64,000 nt of DNA from Serripes groenlandicus (GCA_031761405.1 JASEVX010000007.1:25136859-25200858); one strand, 5' to 3'. Shown: positions 44,547 to 55,470, numbered from the stretch's first letter. Numbers and translations: made by a program. Notes: generated by a model from the letters alone, not told the origin.

Positions 44547-44879
44547 TTCATTTGTATTTGGCCTTTTGTTTACAATGGAATCTTATAGTGCATACCTGGC
44601 AACTTATTTATCAAAATAGATCTACATGTCATGTGTATATTAAAAAATAATAATTTCAGAAATACGCTGTATAATAATTCAACTTACGTGGTGGGTTTTG
44701 AAGTCAGAAAACTGCAGATCTTCATATCGTCGTAAAAGTGTTTTTCTGACCCTCTAGTTTATGTTTCAAAAGGGCGGGTGTAATTTGAATGACGTCAATG
44801 GTAAGGCGATGACGTAATAGCTTTACAGAGCAGCTCGTACTGAAATATTTTCGAACTATCGGTGACGTAAGTATCTTTT

Positions 44880-46361
44880 TAGCATTTATGGTTATGTTGT
44901 ATATTATTTCAGTCATTGATGTTTAAGAAGGGCACCGCAAAGCGGATGCATCCTCTCGGTATTAAATTTTAAAATATGGCTAAAAATATGGCCAGACCTG
45001 GATATTAATGTTATTTGTCCTTGCCTTTATCAAATTGTTATTAATGTTATGTACCAGAGAACTAAGTGTAATTTGTCCTTGTCTCCGCATTTTGCCTTTG
45101 CCAAATGACCCCGCCTTTGCCCATTTACAATCAATAGGCTTCTAGATCTTGCCATATATCCTCGAGCATCCATAATTCGTGAGTGTAAGGCTTCAAAGAC
45201 AAAACATGCAGAAGGCTTATTGAATGATACGAGATGTCATGGTTTATCTGAAAGATTTATTTATTTCCTCCAAGTTTCGAGCAAAAAATCCTTTGAAAAC
45301 TAATAATTCACAACCAAAAAAATCTTGAATGCACATGTGTTCAACTAGTCCGAAGCCGAAATTGTTATCCAATTTTCGTGACGTCATTATTTTGGAACTT
45401 TGCAGTTTCAAAAAAGGCCACACACAAAAAAAAAAAAAAATGTTTTAAAAGGGCCAATATGTCGTAACATATTGAAAACTAAAAAACTGCAGCAATTAAA
45501 CATTTTACATATTTTAAACAAATTAATTTGAAATTAAATTATCCTTGATTTAAATATGAACTTTTTTTGTTCTAATTACTCAACTTTGAATTTTCGTTAA
45601 GCTTATTTTCCTTTCTTATTTGGTATCCCACTGTGTCAACCTGAATGGTCTGCATGGATATTTGGTACCCTGTAAGCATCATATAGTTATATCATCACAA
45701 AGATCAATACAGATTTCAAAATTGCCATATTTCTGATGGGGTATTAGTTAAAATTGTCTAGTCATTTTACATCTCTATGCATAAGCACTTTTAGGAATGT
45801 GAAATGCAATGAAAAATTGCATTTACCTAACTAAGTCAAACAAATCACATGACCCTGGCCGCCATTTTGCCACATATCACAAAGCTGCTTTGGACAACAT
45901 TAAAAACATCCATGCAAAACTATGCAATTGATATATATCTATTGTACACATTGTAATTTGTAAAATCATTAAGAGTAATTTGCCTTTTTAAAACAATGTT
46001 TTCAAAGAGCAATTTTTCCTTTTGCAACAGTGTTTTCAAATGTATTCTGTTGCTGATGCATCTGACCCTGGGACAGAGTTACAATAAGTGTTTATTGATT
46101 TGACCTGTTATATTAGCTATCAGGACATTTGTGACATCTTATTAATTGATTATTTGAAAAGAAGAAACAAAAACTTGCACAGACAAATGTAAATTGTTTC
46201 AATCAATTTCTCATGTTCCCACTTTTATATATGGCGGTCGTTTGCATCCAAATAACAAGTTATTTTATATCTCGTCAAATAACGTTATAGCCTCGAGATT
46301 TTTTAAGATCTGATTTATATGGAAATGGAATAACAAAGTAAACCCCAATTACAATTTTCAG
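44880..46361. other. No gene recognised upstream of the transposase-like gene
   Basis: Holds a short repeated phrase ('GTAATTTGTCCTTG' twice near 45010-45080), a TGACGTCA near 45380 and an A-run near 45428-45440. The first exon(s) of the gene at 46362 were not found here. Confidence 0.4.
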
Positions 46362-47059
46362 ATCCTGGTACAGTTTGAAGAAAACAAGAAGACGCAAGAC
46401 ACACCTACAGAGTTTCTGCAGTTGTCTGTAAGTAGTAAATGTAATTGGTAAAATAATTATTCCTAAGAAAAATTAAATACCAAGACAGACTTAGTTTAGT
46501 TTATAAAGGAGACAGGAAAATGTAGATGGACTTTTGGCATCAGCTTTGTCTCAAAACTTTAAACATGCAACATTATCAGCAAACAAACATAGGTTATACT
46601 AGTACGGCATGCACTTTGTCAATTTGACAACAACACTGTGTGGTTACAGGTTTAGATTATGATCTCAATGAAAAGGCATTCGTTAAATTGCTTTGAGTCT
46701 GCATGTGGGTGCATGGTCCATGGTGATGGATTAATATTAAAGTACTGTCAAATAAAAGATATACATGTATATGTAAAGTATTTACGCTGAACCTTGTTTG
46801 ATGTAAAACATAAAAGATAAATTATTCTACATGAAACCATCACTGGATTTATTATGAAAATTTGTTATACCATAACTTTCATTATATACTAATTATAAGT
46901 ATAGCATTGACTATTGACCTTGTATAATACCTTACAGACCTGTGATGCTCAGTGTGAAGCTGAACTGCCTCAAGAGAACATCCATATTGACACAATGGAG
47001 CAACAAGAACAAGAAACTTACATTACTGATGAGCCGGATCAGGTTGATATAAATAATTA

Positions 47060-47240
47060 TAACATATCTTTAACCATATCCCTCATTTAGACGCTTAATG
47101 ACGCCTCTGCAACAGACAGCTTTTTGAAAATATAGTGCTCGAAACAAGCAATTTCTCCTTTTGCAACAATGTTTTCCTCTTTTAGTCAAAGGTTATCCAT
47201 TCAGTTATAGTTATTTTCAGACACATTTTTAAAAACTGTG
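47060..47240. mobile_element. Degenerate relative of the TTAACCC MITE
   Basis: 'TCCCTCATTTAGACGC', 'GACGCCTCTGCAACAGACAG' and 'AATTTCTCCTTTTGCAACAA' match inner parts of the MITE at 47337-47559, but termini are lost. Confidence 0.55.
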
Positions 47241-47336
47241 ACAAAAGGAACATTTTTTCTTTTTGTCACAATGTTATCAATTTTATTCAATAATTCATCT
47301 TTCATTATAGAGATTTTCCTTGTTTTTTCTCAGGTT

Positions 47337-47559
47337 TTAACCCTTTCCCTCATACGGCAATTCTGCAGTAGACGACGTATTTTGTCAAAAAATAGAAAAT
47401 CTCCATAATTGAATGGATAACCGATGGCAAAAAGTGGAAAACATTGTGGCAAAAGGAGAAATTGCACGTTTTGTGCAATTTTTTCTTTTGTCACTATGTT
47501 TTCAAAAAGCCGTCTGCTGCAGAGGTGTCAGAAAGCGTCTATATGAGGGAAAGGGTTAA
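47337..47559. mobile_element. TTAA-flanked MITE, copy B (best preserved)
   Basis: TTAA at both edges; inverted repeats 'CCCTTTCCCTCATA' and 'TATGAGGGAAAGGG' are perfect. Inner palindrome 'GCAAAAGGAGAAATTGCAC' against 'GTGCAATTTTTTCTTTTGTC'. 223 bp, in the intron between 47042 and 47998. Confidence 0.9.
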
Positions 47560-47860
47560 CCTTTTAACTCATATAGACACATTTTGACGCCTCTGCAGCA
47601 GACACATTTTTAAAAACAGTGTGATAAAAGGAACAATTTTTCTTTTTGTCAAAATGTTATCAAATTTGTTCAATAATTCAACTTTCATTATAGAGATTTT
47701 CCTTGTTTTTTGCCAGGCTTTAACCTTTTAACTCATATAGACACATTTTGACGCCTGAAGCAGACACATTTCTATAAACAGTGTGACAAAAGGAACAAGT
47801 TTTCTTTTTGTCACAATGTTATCAAATTTATTCAATATGTCATTTTTTTCATTACAGAGA
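47560..47860. mobile_element. Two tandem degenerate relatives of the same MITE
   Basis: 'AACCTTTTAACTCATATAGA' followed by 'CACATTTTGACGCCT' occurs near 47560 and again near 47724, each followed by 'GTGTGA.AAAAGGAACAA' and 'TTTCTTTTTGTCA.AATGTT'. Confidence 0.7.
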
Positions 47861-48959
47861 TGTTCCTTGTTTTTTTCCGAGACTTTCTCAAAATCTCTGT
47901 TGCATACTTGTTGCAGAACTGTTGTTATCGGGAAAGGTGAAAAGAATACTGACGATGATTTTTTTATTGAATTTAATATTTTTTATGGCATTTTCAGGAA
48001 GCTAAAAAGTGTAGGTGTGACAAGTACAGTGTGAAAACAACAGTGAAGGGCACTCAGGTGAACAGACGGCCGCCACCACCTCCTCGTACTGTTACCAAGT
48101 CTAAAGGTGTATATTGTAAACTACACTTATTACTGTAATTATGTAAATGTTTGATTAATTTACTCTTTGAGTTTTTTTATTCTCCAACAGCTCATGGTGT
48201 AACATTTCGTCAGTCATAGTGTTTCACAAAATGCTATATAATACAACTTATAGTTCTTCACCATCATGCAAGTTAATTATCATCATTCACTCCTGGTCAA
48301 ATGTGACCCACTTGAATAAAGGTATTGAGAGTGATCACAAATCAAAATAATATTTCATTTTTGTTCTACTGAAATTGGCAATCAACAATGCCATTTGGCA
48401 TTCAATCAGAAATGAGTATGGAAATGTACAAGCATGTTATGTTTTCAGGCACAGAGACCTTGCTGAAGCACCACATCACATTTTCTACTTATTGCCAGAG
48501 TGATGTAGAAGGAGTCGACGTACTAGCCTCAGCACTATTGCCTGTCCCAACTGTCACATCAACGCCTAGAATGAATAGCAAGCTGGTACTGGCAGCTGAT
48601 TCACCTCTTAACCAGTCCTTTATGTCTACATCCACCTGGGCATTTGAAGATAACGAAAAAGACTCTGACTTTGAACCAGATTCATCATTCCATAGCGAGT
48701 CAGAAGATGATGATCAACAATGGTAAGACCACTTAGACCCGATTCATTTATTAGGCTGTGATGCCTATTTTAAAAAACATTTGAGTTATATCATGGCAAC
48801 AACACAGACCTTAATGTAACTGTTTATCAAACGACTTTTCCTCTGGTCAATTGAGATGAAATTTCATAACAGCATCCTCTCTTAAATTCCTTTAAATTTT
48901 CAGGAGACAGGGCTGTATTTTCTAGGTACAAAAATCTTGGTAACACTAGAAACCTCATG

Positions 48960-49640
48960 AGCTCACCTGTGCACCATGCATCCGATCTTCATGAAAGTTT
49001 ATCAGAACATTCATCTCCATCAAATCTTGGACAAGGTCGAAAACTAGGTCACTAGGTCAAATTGAAGGGAATTCTTGTTAACACTCTAGAGCTCCCAATT
49101 TTTGCTTCATCAGTTTGAACTTTTGTCCGAATGTTTGTCTTAAAGATATCTAGGTCAAGTTCGAATATGGGTCATATGAAGTCAGAAACTAGGTCACTAG
49201 GCCAAATTGAAGGAAAATCGTATTAACACTGTAGAAGCTGCATTTTTTTGCTACAGCAGCTTGAAATTTGGTCAATATGTTTGTCTGAATTATATCTGGG
49301 TCAAGTTCAAATATGGGTCATATTGGATCAGAAACTAGATCAAATTGAAGGGAAAACTTGTTTACACTCTGAACACTGCATTTTTTTAACTTGAGCATGT
49401 TCAAACTTTATCAGAATGTTTGTCTTGATGATATGTAGGCAAAGTTCGAATATTGGTCATATCTGTTCAAAAAGTAGGTCACTAGGCCAAATTAAAGGAA
49501 AATGTAGCAACACTGTAGAAGCCACATGTTTGGCTTCAGCAGGTTCAAATTAAGGCACTAGACCAAATTTGAAAAAAAATTCTTGTTAAACCTAGAAACA
49601 GCAATTTTGACTTGAACATGTTGAAATTTTGTCATATAAA
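48960..49640 (+). repeat. Tandem ~140-bp repeat, GATATCTAGGTCAAGTTCGAA family
   Basis: About four units with 'TCTAGGTCAAGTTCGAATAT', 'GGTCACTAGGCCAAATTGAA' and 'TTGTTAACACT'. Same family as 62150-64000. Confidence 0.85.
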
Positions 49641-49925
49641 AAATTTACAGCAGAAGATTTATGAATAACGGTTCTTATGCCCACTTTATTACCAGTTAAA
49701 CCTTGATGTGTCTGCCACTTTACAGGACTTTTAGTTCACAAACTTTTTTTCATGTTTCAGTACCAGCCCTAGAGAGCAGAGGAAGTTTGTAGTTTTTGAG
49801 GCAAACCTTTTATCGCTCTTCCAAACATGTACGATGTGTCACCATCCAACAGAGGCAGCAGTCTGTCAAGAACAGGGCTCTTACATTGCAGTGCGTCAAA
49901 CCTGTTCATGTGGCTATAAGAAACG

Positions 49926-49931
49926 ATGGGA
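49926..49931. repeat. Probable 6-bp target duplication of the LINE, left (ATGGGA)
   Basis: ATGGGA at 49926-49931 recurs at 54929-54934 next to the (ATT)n tail. Part of the right copy could come from the tail itself, so the true length may be 4-6 bp. Confidence 0.65.
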
Positions 49932-50082
49932 GAAACAACTTTTGAATGTCGGAACGTTGTTTTTTGTTGTTTTTTAAGTAAATAACGTTATTTACATTCG
50001 GGAAATATTTTAAAAGTCTCTTTATACTAGAAAAAATGAAAGACGGGACATTTTGGTATATTTTTGACTTATTTCAACTATA

Positions 50083-50859
50083 ATGAAAACTTGTAAAATG
50101 CATATTAGTCCGAATACAAGTTTCTTTTCTTCTATGTTCGATTCATTTACGGGTTTCGTCCGATCACAAGACAAGGATCAGCACCATGATTTTGTCGTTC
50201 CAGACATTTTCCAGCTTACATATAACGAGCAAAGTTTGACTGTAAATTTCACTCCAGGTGAATATTCCTTTTTGTATAATTACTTCAAAAATGAACCGGA
50301 TTTTTATATTGTGAAAAAGGAAGTACAACACGGAGCCATCTTCAAATCTGATACAGAAGGAATTACGGCGACTCTATATGAAACCACTAGTGTTTTACAC
50401 ATCCAAGGTATGTCATCTTTGAAATGGTTTAAAATGTTTTCCATGGAAGTTCAAAACTTACGCGACATAGACAAAAGTCTGACAAACTGCAAAGTTGTTC
50501 AAACCCAACCTCTGCATTCTACACCCAAAAAACCGGAGACATATTTTAGCGTTTCAATGTGTAATCATTGCGATAGTGCGGAAACCATTCAAAAACTCTC
50601 TCGCAGTCTGATGAAATTGACAAAAGAAGTTGAGTTTTTAAAAATAAAACTGCCTAGTAACAGTCCAAAGAAAACTGATATACATGTACATTCAATTACT
50701 ACACAAACTATGCCTCTTGAACAAAAAACACCAGTTATGCAAATTGCTTCAGTAATGACACAGACTATGGAAGTAAAGCAGAATAGTAAATTGACTGATT
50801 GTGAAGGCCTTCCCGTCGAAAAGAAAGGTTATTCCTATGTTTACACAAACAAAACGTGA
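50083..50859 (+). CDS. LINE ORF1a
   Basis: 258 codons. The N-terminal half contains 'FQLTYNEQSLTVNFTPGEYS' and 'TATLYETTSVLHIQG', a compact segment I associate with ORF1 of CR1-like elements that carry a single-strand nucleic-acid-binding or similar domain (not certain). The C-terminal half has a short heptad-like 'IQKLSRSLMKLTKEVEFLKI' that could form a coiled coil. It overlaps the next frame by 23 nt (ATG 50837 to TGA 50859), which could be a natural overlap or the result of one indel. Confidence 0.7.
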   Translation: MKTCKMHISPNTSFFSSMFDSFTGFVRSQDKDQHHDFVVPDIFQLTYNEQSLTVNFTPGEYSFLYNYFKNEPDFYIVKKEVQHGAIFKSDTEGITATLYETTSVLHIQGMSSLKWFKMFSMEVQNLRDIDKSLTNCKVVQTQPLHSTPKKPETYFSVSMCNHCDSAETIQKLSRSLMKLTKEVEFLKIKLPSNSPKKTDIHVHSITTQTMPLEQKTPVMQIASVMTQTMEVKQNSKLTDCEGLPVEKKGYSYVYTNKT

Positions 50860-51562
50860 ACATTCAAAAACAACAATACCAATACGTTCCACAACTATTA
50901 AAAAAAGTGCCCAAACATGTGAAAGGGAGTTAAATTGTACTCTTATCATCGGAAGTTCAATATTACAGCGGGTTCGAACTCGAGGACTCCATACAAATGT
51001 GAACATACGTACACACAGAGGAGCACATGTTACATCTATCAAAGAAAAGATAAAACAAATGAAATTATGTAACTACAGTTCAGTAATAGTTCAAGTTGGT
51101 GGAAATGATGTCGCAAACGGCAGAGATGTAGAGGCCATTGAAAATGACTTTGCACAAATTATACAAGATGTGAAAACAAGATCTCCCAAAACGAAAATAT
51201 ATCTGGCTGAGGTTATTCCGCGTATTGATGCAGACGTCTCTGAACTTAATCACATCATCGGATACGTATGTAATGAATATGGAGCTACACTTATTAAAAC
51301 ACATCAGAAGTTTAAGCTCCGATCTTATCAATACTGGAAGGACGGTATACACCTATCAGATAAAGGTACGGCTACTCTACTTAAGATCTACAACAACTGT
51401 GTAGCCATCATCAAACATCCTGTTGGCAACACAAATGTGAGAAAACCATGTTTCTTCTGTGGCGAAGAAGGACACTTATCAACAACATGCCGCCATGGTG
51501 CTAAGATAGCATGTTTCAAATGTGGGAAACTTGGACACAAAGTAAAGAACTGTAAACAATAG
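50837..51562 (+). CDS. LINE ORF1b: SGNH/GDSL-type esterase plus two CCHC zinc knuckles
   Basis: The esterase blocks are visible: 'CTLIIGSSIL' (nucleophile Ser in block I), 'VIVQVGGNDV' (block III GxND) and 'WKDGIHLSDKG' (block V DxxH). Two knuckles follow: 'CFFCGEEGHLSTTC' and 'CFKCGKLGHKVKNC', both CX2CX4HX4C, then a UAG. Esterase domains in ORF1 are known from CR1-like retrotransposons; their role is thought to be membrane or RNP related and is unproven. Start chosen at the first ATG in this frame; the frame is also open back to 50798. Confidence 0.85.
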   Translation: MFTQTKREHSKTTIPIRSTTIKKSAQTCERELNCTLIIGSSILQRVRTRGLHTNVNIRTHRGAHVTSIKEKIKQMKLCNYSSVIVQVGGNDVANGRDVEAIENDFAQIIQDVKTRSPKTKIYLAEVIPRIDADVSELNHIIGYVCNEYGATLIKTHQKFKLRSYQYWKDGIHLSDKGTATLLKIYNNCVAIIKHPVGNTNVRKPCFFCGEEGHLSTTCRHGAKIACFKCGKLGHKVKNCKQ

Positions 51563-53287
51563 GACATCGGCAATGTATGTAAAGCCGAAACAGCTGTCCT
51601 ACCACGAAACTCATATTCTGTATTAAACATAATTTGTAGTGAATGTAACAAACTTGTATGTGACTGCTCAAAAGTAAGCAGGTCGACGTTCGATTTATAT
51701 CACAATCAACAATTTCAAGATACGGCAGGTAAATTAGAAACACGCTGTTGTCAATCAAATCAACATCTCTCACTTACATCTTTAAATGACAATACACTCG
51801 ATTATCCTTCTGAACTTCAATCTGCAAAAGGGAGCTTAAATAAAACTCTTCAAAACATCCACAACAACCAATTTGGTCATAACTTGAAAGGTAGCAATAC
51901 TTTAGGTTTAAATAAAAAAGGCATTCGAATTAGTAACCTCAATATTTGTCACTTATTACCCAAACTAGATGAAATAAAATTGATTTTGCACGACGAAAAA
52001 TCGGTCGATATTTTAGGTTTGTGTGAAACTTTTTTGAGTGATAATGTTTCGGATGCGTTTCTCGAGATAAATGGTTATAGGACAGAAAGGAAGGATCGCA
52101 AAGGCAAGTCAGGCGGAGGCTTATTGCTATATATTTCTAATAAGCTAACGTATAGCCGTAGATATGATTTAGAGGTTGGTAATATCGAAACCATCTGGGT
52201 TGACATTTCATTGCAACATTCTAAATCCATACTTTTATGTTCATCATACCGCACACCATCTTCCGATATTCGGTGGGTAGATTGTCTTCAAAAAGAACTA
52301 AATAAAGCTTCGCAATGTGATGACATTGAAATTATATTGTGTGGTGATTTTAATATTGATCTTAACAAGGATCCACCCTCTTATTGGTCAAACTCCCTTG
52401 AAGAATTTAATATGACGCAAATGATATCGACACCTACTCGAGTTACGGACAGGAGTTCCACTTTAATCGACCATCTATACACAAATAAGCCTGAACGTAT
52501 TATTGAAATAGCTGTTCCTTCCCTAGCACTTTCTGATCACTATCCAATCTGTTTTACGCGGAAAATTCATATTAGTGATAAAAAGATAGTACATACTGAA
52601 ATCCAATATCGCGATTTTCGAAATTTTGATGAAAATGTATTTTTAACTGACTTGAATTCAGTGAATTTTGATTCTCTTATAAACACAGATACATTAAATG
52701 AGGCTCTTCAATTGTTCTATGATTTGTTTTTTGGAATTCTTAACCAGCATTCAAAAGTTAAGTCAAAAAGGGTCAAGCTACAGCATAAGCCGAAATGGAT
52801 TTCACCGGAAATAAATGAGGCAAGATATAAAAGGGATAGTTTTCACAAATTAAAAGATATGGATAGTTTTAAAGTTTGGCGTAACAAGGTCCGATCGTTA
52901 ATCAGAAATGCAAAACGAAAATACTATTCCGATGCTATTGCTCAAATTAAAAACACTACTGATATATGGAAATATATGAAAGAGCTAAATCCGAAGACAG
53001 GGACAAATATGCCAAATGTGTTAATGTCTGAAAATGAAAAGGTTGAAACTCCCGAGGATATAGCTAATATGTTTAATTCTTATTTTACAAGCGTGTCATT
53101 CAAAAATGAATCATTCCAAAGAACTAGCAAAATAACATTGAACAATCTTCAAACATTCATGAACACAAAACTTCCAATTGATACTTACTTCCAATTAAAA
53201 TGCATGAACATGAAGTATACAGATTACTTTCTAAATTGGATATTAATAAATCCGCTGGGGTTGACACTCTTGGGCCAAACTTATTGA
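51563..53287 (+). CDS. LINE ORF2, endonuclease part (no ATG; follows UAG in frame)
   Basis: The frame is open from the codon after ORF1b's UAG (51560-51562) to 53287. The first 107 codons include a cysteine cluster ('CSECNKLVCDCSK') and no Met. From about 51884 it is an APE-type endonuclease: 'IRISNLNICHLL', 'LGLCETFLSD' (catalytic Glu), 'GGGLLLYIS', 'CGDFNIDLN' (D-x-N), 'TLIDHLYTN' and 'ALSDHYPI' (S-D-H). The first in-frame ATG lies near 52412, inside the endonuclease. After about 53195 the frame is lost to the RT frame. Confidence 0.85.
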   Translation, partial: DIGNVCKAETAVLPRNSYSVLNIICSECNKLVCDCSKVSRSTFDLYHNQQFQDTAGKLETRCCQSNQHLSLTSLNDNTLDYPSELQSAKGSLNKTLQNIHNNQFGHNLKGSNTLGLNKKGIRISNLNICHLLPKLDEIKLILHDEKSVDILGLCETFLSDNVSDAFLEINGYRTERKDRKGKSGGGLLLYISNKLTYSRRYDLEVGNIETIWVDISLQHSKSILLCSSYRTPSSDIRWVDCLQKELNKASQCDDIEIILCGDFNIDLNKDPPSYWSNSLEEFNMTQMISTPTRVTDRSSTLIDHLYTNKPERIIEIAVPSLALSDHYPICFTRKIHISDKKIVHTEIQYRDFRNFDENVFLTDLNSVNFDSLINTDTLNEALQLFYDLFFGILNQHSKVKSKRVKLQHKPKWISPEINEARYKRDSFHKLKDMDSFKVWRNKVRSLIRNAKRKYYSDAIAQIKNTTDIWKYMKELNPKTGTNMPNVLMSENEKVETPEDIANMFNSYFTSVSFKNESFQRTSKITLNNLQTFMNTKLPIDTYFQLKCMNMKYTDYFLNWILINPLGLTLLGQTY

Positions 53288-54750
53288 AAATTGCCGCCCA
53301 TGTAATATGCAAACCTGTTGCTTATTTAATAAATCGAAGCATAATTGAAGGCACTTTTCCAGACAAATTAAAAATTGCAAAAGTAACGCCCATTTTTAAA
53401 AAAGGGAAAAAGTCTGACCCTGGAAATTATAGACCTATTTCTATTCTTCCTACACTATCTAAAATATATGAAAAGCATGTTGCATCACAAATCTATGAAT
53501 TCCTTGTCAACTTTGAGTTGCTTCATATAGGACAGTCAGGATTTAGAAAACAACATTCTTGCCAAACAGCTCTGACAAAGATGACAGAATTATGGCTCAA
53601 AGAAATGGACAAAGGGAACCTTACAGGAATTTTATTTTTAGATTTTAGTAAAGCGTTTGATCTAGTCAACCATAATACACTTCTGGAAAAACTTAAATTA
53701 TACAAATTTGACAATAGATCAATACTTTGGATTAAATCTTATCTTGAAAAAAGGATACAACGTGTTCAAATTGGGAGCATTAGTTCAAAATGTCTCCCTA
53801 TATTGTCTGGCGTTCCTCAAGGCTCTGTGCTAGGTCCTCTACTTTTCTTAATGTATGTGAATGACCTATCTCTGCATGTCACACTATCTTCTTTAGATTT
53901 ATTTGCTGATGATGCAACCCTTCAAAAGTCTTCCCCATATTTGTATACAATTGAAAGGGATATTTCTACAGACGTTAAAAACATCCAACGCTGGTGTAAT
54001 GAAAACAGTATGGTGATCAATGTTTCAAAAACTAAAAGTATGCTCTTAGCAACAAATCAAAAATTGACAAAACTTCCCGCAAAATCATTGAATATATCAA
54101 TGAATAGTATTCCTGTAGATTGTGTAAAGAATCATAAACTTTTAGGCATAAATATAGATAACAATCTTTCCTATGTCAAACACGTAGACAGTGTATGTCA
54201 CTCAATTACTTCAAAAACCGCTCTTCTTAGACGGATTAAACCTTACCTTTCAATACAATATCGGAAAATGTATTATAATGCATATATTCTGCCTGTCATT
54301 GATTATTGTTTAACTATTTGGGGTAATGCACCAAAAGTACAACTTAATAGAATCCTCAAACTTCAAAAGTCTGCTGCACGAATAATTCTAGATAAACCCT
54401 ATGACTCGCCATCCAAACCATTATTTGAGGAATTGGAATGGTTGGATGTTTATGAAAGACTAGAATACAATAAATCAATATTGATATACAAAGCTATGAA
54501 TGGACAAACACCTGGATATATAACCGATATGTTTTCTTCACAGTCAACCAATACTTACCATTTACGCTCGGTTTCAAATAATAACCTTTCTTGTCCGAAA
54601 CCATCTACAGAACTATTAAAAAAAAGCCTACACTTTTCTGGTGTACATATATGGAATGCCATACCTTCAAACATTAGGTTCCTTTCAAATCTTACAAAAT
54701 TTAAGTGTGCAATTTTAAAGCACATTGTTTCAAAACGTCATCTTCTGTAA
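53200..54750 (+). CDS. LINE ORF2, reverse transcriptase part
   Basis: 516 codons, uninterrupted: 'LDINKSAGVDTLGP', 'KIAKVTPIFKKGKK', 'NYRPISILPTLSKI', 'GQSGFRKQHSC', 'FLDFSKAFDLVNH' (first Asp), 'LSGVPQGSVLGPLLF', 'LFADDATL' (catalytic DD), 'KTKSML', 'LGINIDNNLSY' and C-terminal 'VIDYCLTIWGNA' and 'HFSGVHIWNAIP'. The join to the endonuclease frame needs one extra base in the A-run at 53197-53200, so the two were one ORF2 (about 1060 codons). Confidence 0.9.
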   Translation: MHEHEVYRLLSKLDINKSAGVDTLGPNLLKIAAHVICKPVAYLINRSIIEGTFPDKLKIAKVTPIFKKGKKSDPGNYRPISILPTLSKIYEKHVASQIYEFLVNFELLHIGQSGFRKQHSCQTALTKMTELWLKEMDKGNLTGILFLDFSKAFDLVNHNTLLEKLKLYKFDNRSILWIKSYLEKRIQRVQIGSISSKCLPILSGVPQGSVLGPLLFLMYVNDLSLHVTLSSLDLFADDATLQKSSPYLYTIERDISTDVKNIQRWCNENSMVINVSKTKSMLLATNQKLTKLPAKSLNISMNSIPVDCVKNHKLLGINIDNNLSYVKHVDSVCHSITSKTALLRRIKPYLSIQYRKMYYNAYILPVIDYCLTIWGNAPKVQLNRILKLQKSAARIILDKPYDSPSKPLFEELEWLDVYERLEYNKSILIYKAMNGQTPGYITDMFSSQSTNTYHLRSVSNNNLSCPKPSTELLKKSLHFSGVHIWNAIPSNIRFLSNLTKFKCAILKHIVSKRHLL

Positions 54751-54897
54751 ATCACGAGTCTTTCTTTCATTATTATAGTACTCACAAGTTAAAAAAATTA
54801 ATTAATTGTTTCATCATTGTATGTTTCTTTATGATAGCTATTAAGATGGCCTCATTGTAAAATAGCCAATGGCTAAATGAGTCACCATCTATAAATA

Positions 54898-54930
<33 letters not shown>

Positions 54931-55389
54931 GGGAATCGCAACCCAAAGTAAATGACGTTCCTGCTGGAAACATTCTTTTAAGTGCTGCAATCCTTTTTAC
55001 GGGTTGTTCACCATCAAAAGTGCTCCGCATTTTCAGTTTTTTAAATCTTTTTTAGCGATCAGTATTGACACGTTCTTCCTACACCAACGAACTGTTTTGT
55101 GGCCTGCTGTGGAAAGGGTGTAGAATCTCCAGAGCAAGAATCTTCTCAATGTACTACGACAACGGGAAGATGAGCTGGTTGTTTCCGGAGACGGTCGTGC
55201 AGACAGCCCAGGACACTGCAACATTTGGCGTATACTCTATGATAGACATGATTACTGGCAAGGTCATTGCCTTGGAACTTGTGCAGGTAAATTATTATTG
55301 ATTGTTTCTTGTGTCAAGGAGTTCCTATGCATCCTTTGGTCCAGCTTTGTTGACACATTTCCAATGTTCAAATTAATTCTGGATATGAC

Positions 55390-55470
55390 ATTTTTAGCTC
55401 ACCTGAGCAGGAAGTGCTGAAGGTGAGTTATAGTGATAGCCCGGTGTCCGGCATCTCGTCATTTCCTAAA
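55390..55470 (+). repeat. Short dispersed-repeat end
   Basis: 'TTTTTAGCTCACCTGAGCAG' to 'GTGAGTTATAGTGATAGCCC', the tail end of the GGGCCATGATGGCCC family, in the intron after 55286. Confidence 0.7.

Larger units (their letters stand above)
49932..54928 (+). mobile_element. CR1-type non-LTR retrotransposon, nearly full length (~5.0 kb)
   Basis: Order: ~150-bp 5' UTR, ORF1a, ORF1b with esterase and zinc knuckles, ORF2 with AP endonuclease and RT, short 3' UTR, polyadenylation-like 'AATAAAG' and an (ATT)n tail (54901-54928). The esterase-bearing ORF1 is characteristic of CR1-like elements; the exact clade is an inference. It is inserted in sense inside an exon of the transposase-like gene. One lost base near 53197-53200 breaks ORF2, and ORF1 is split in two frames, so this copy is probably inactive but young. 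Confidence 0.88.

Noticed and set aside
50749..51773. Minus-strand frames with many Cys and Phe
   Set aside because: Shadows of LINE ORF1b and of the start of ORF2.
53190..53205. Programmed -1 frameshift between endonuclease and RT
   Set aside because: The A-run is only four long with no heptamer slippery site or evident downstream structure; loss of one A explains it.
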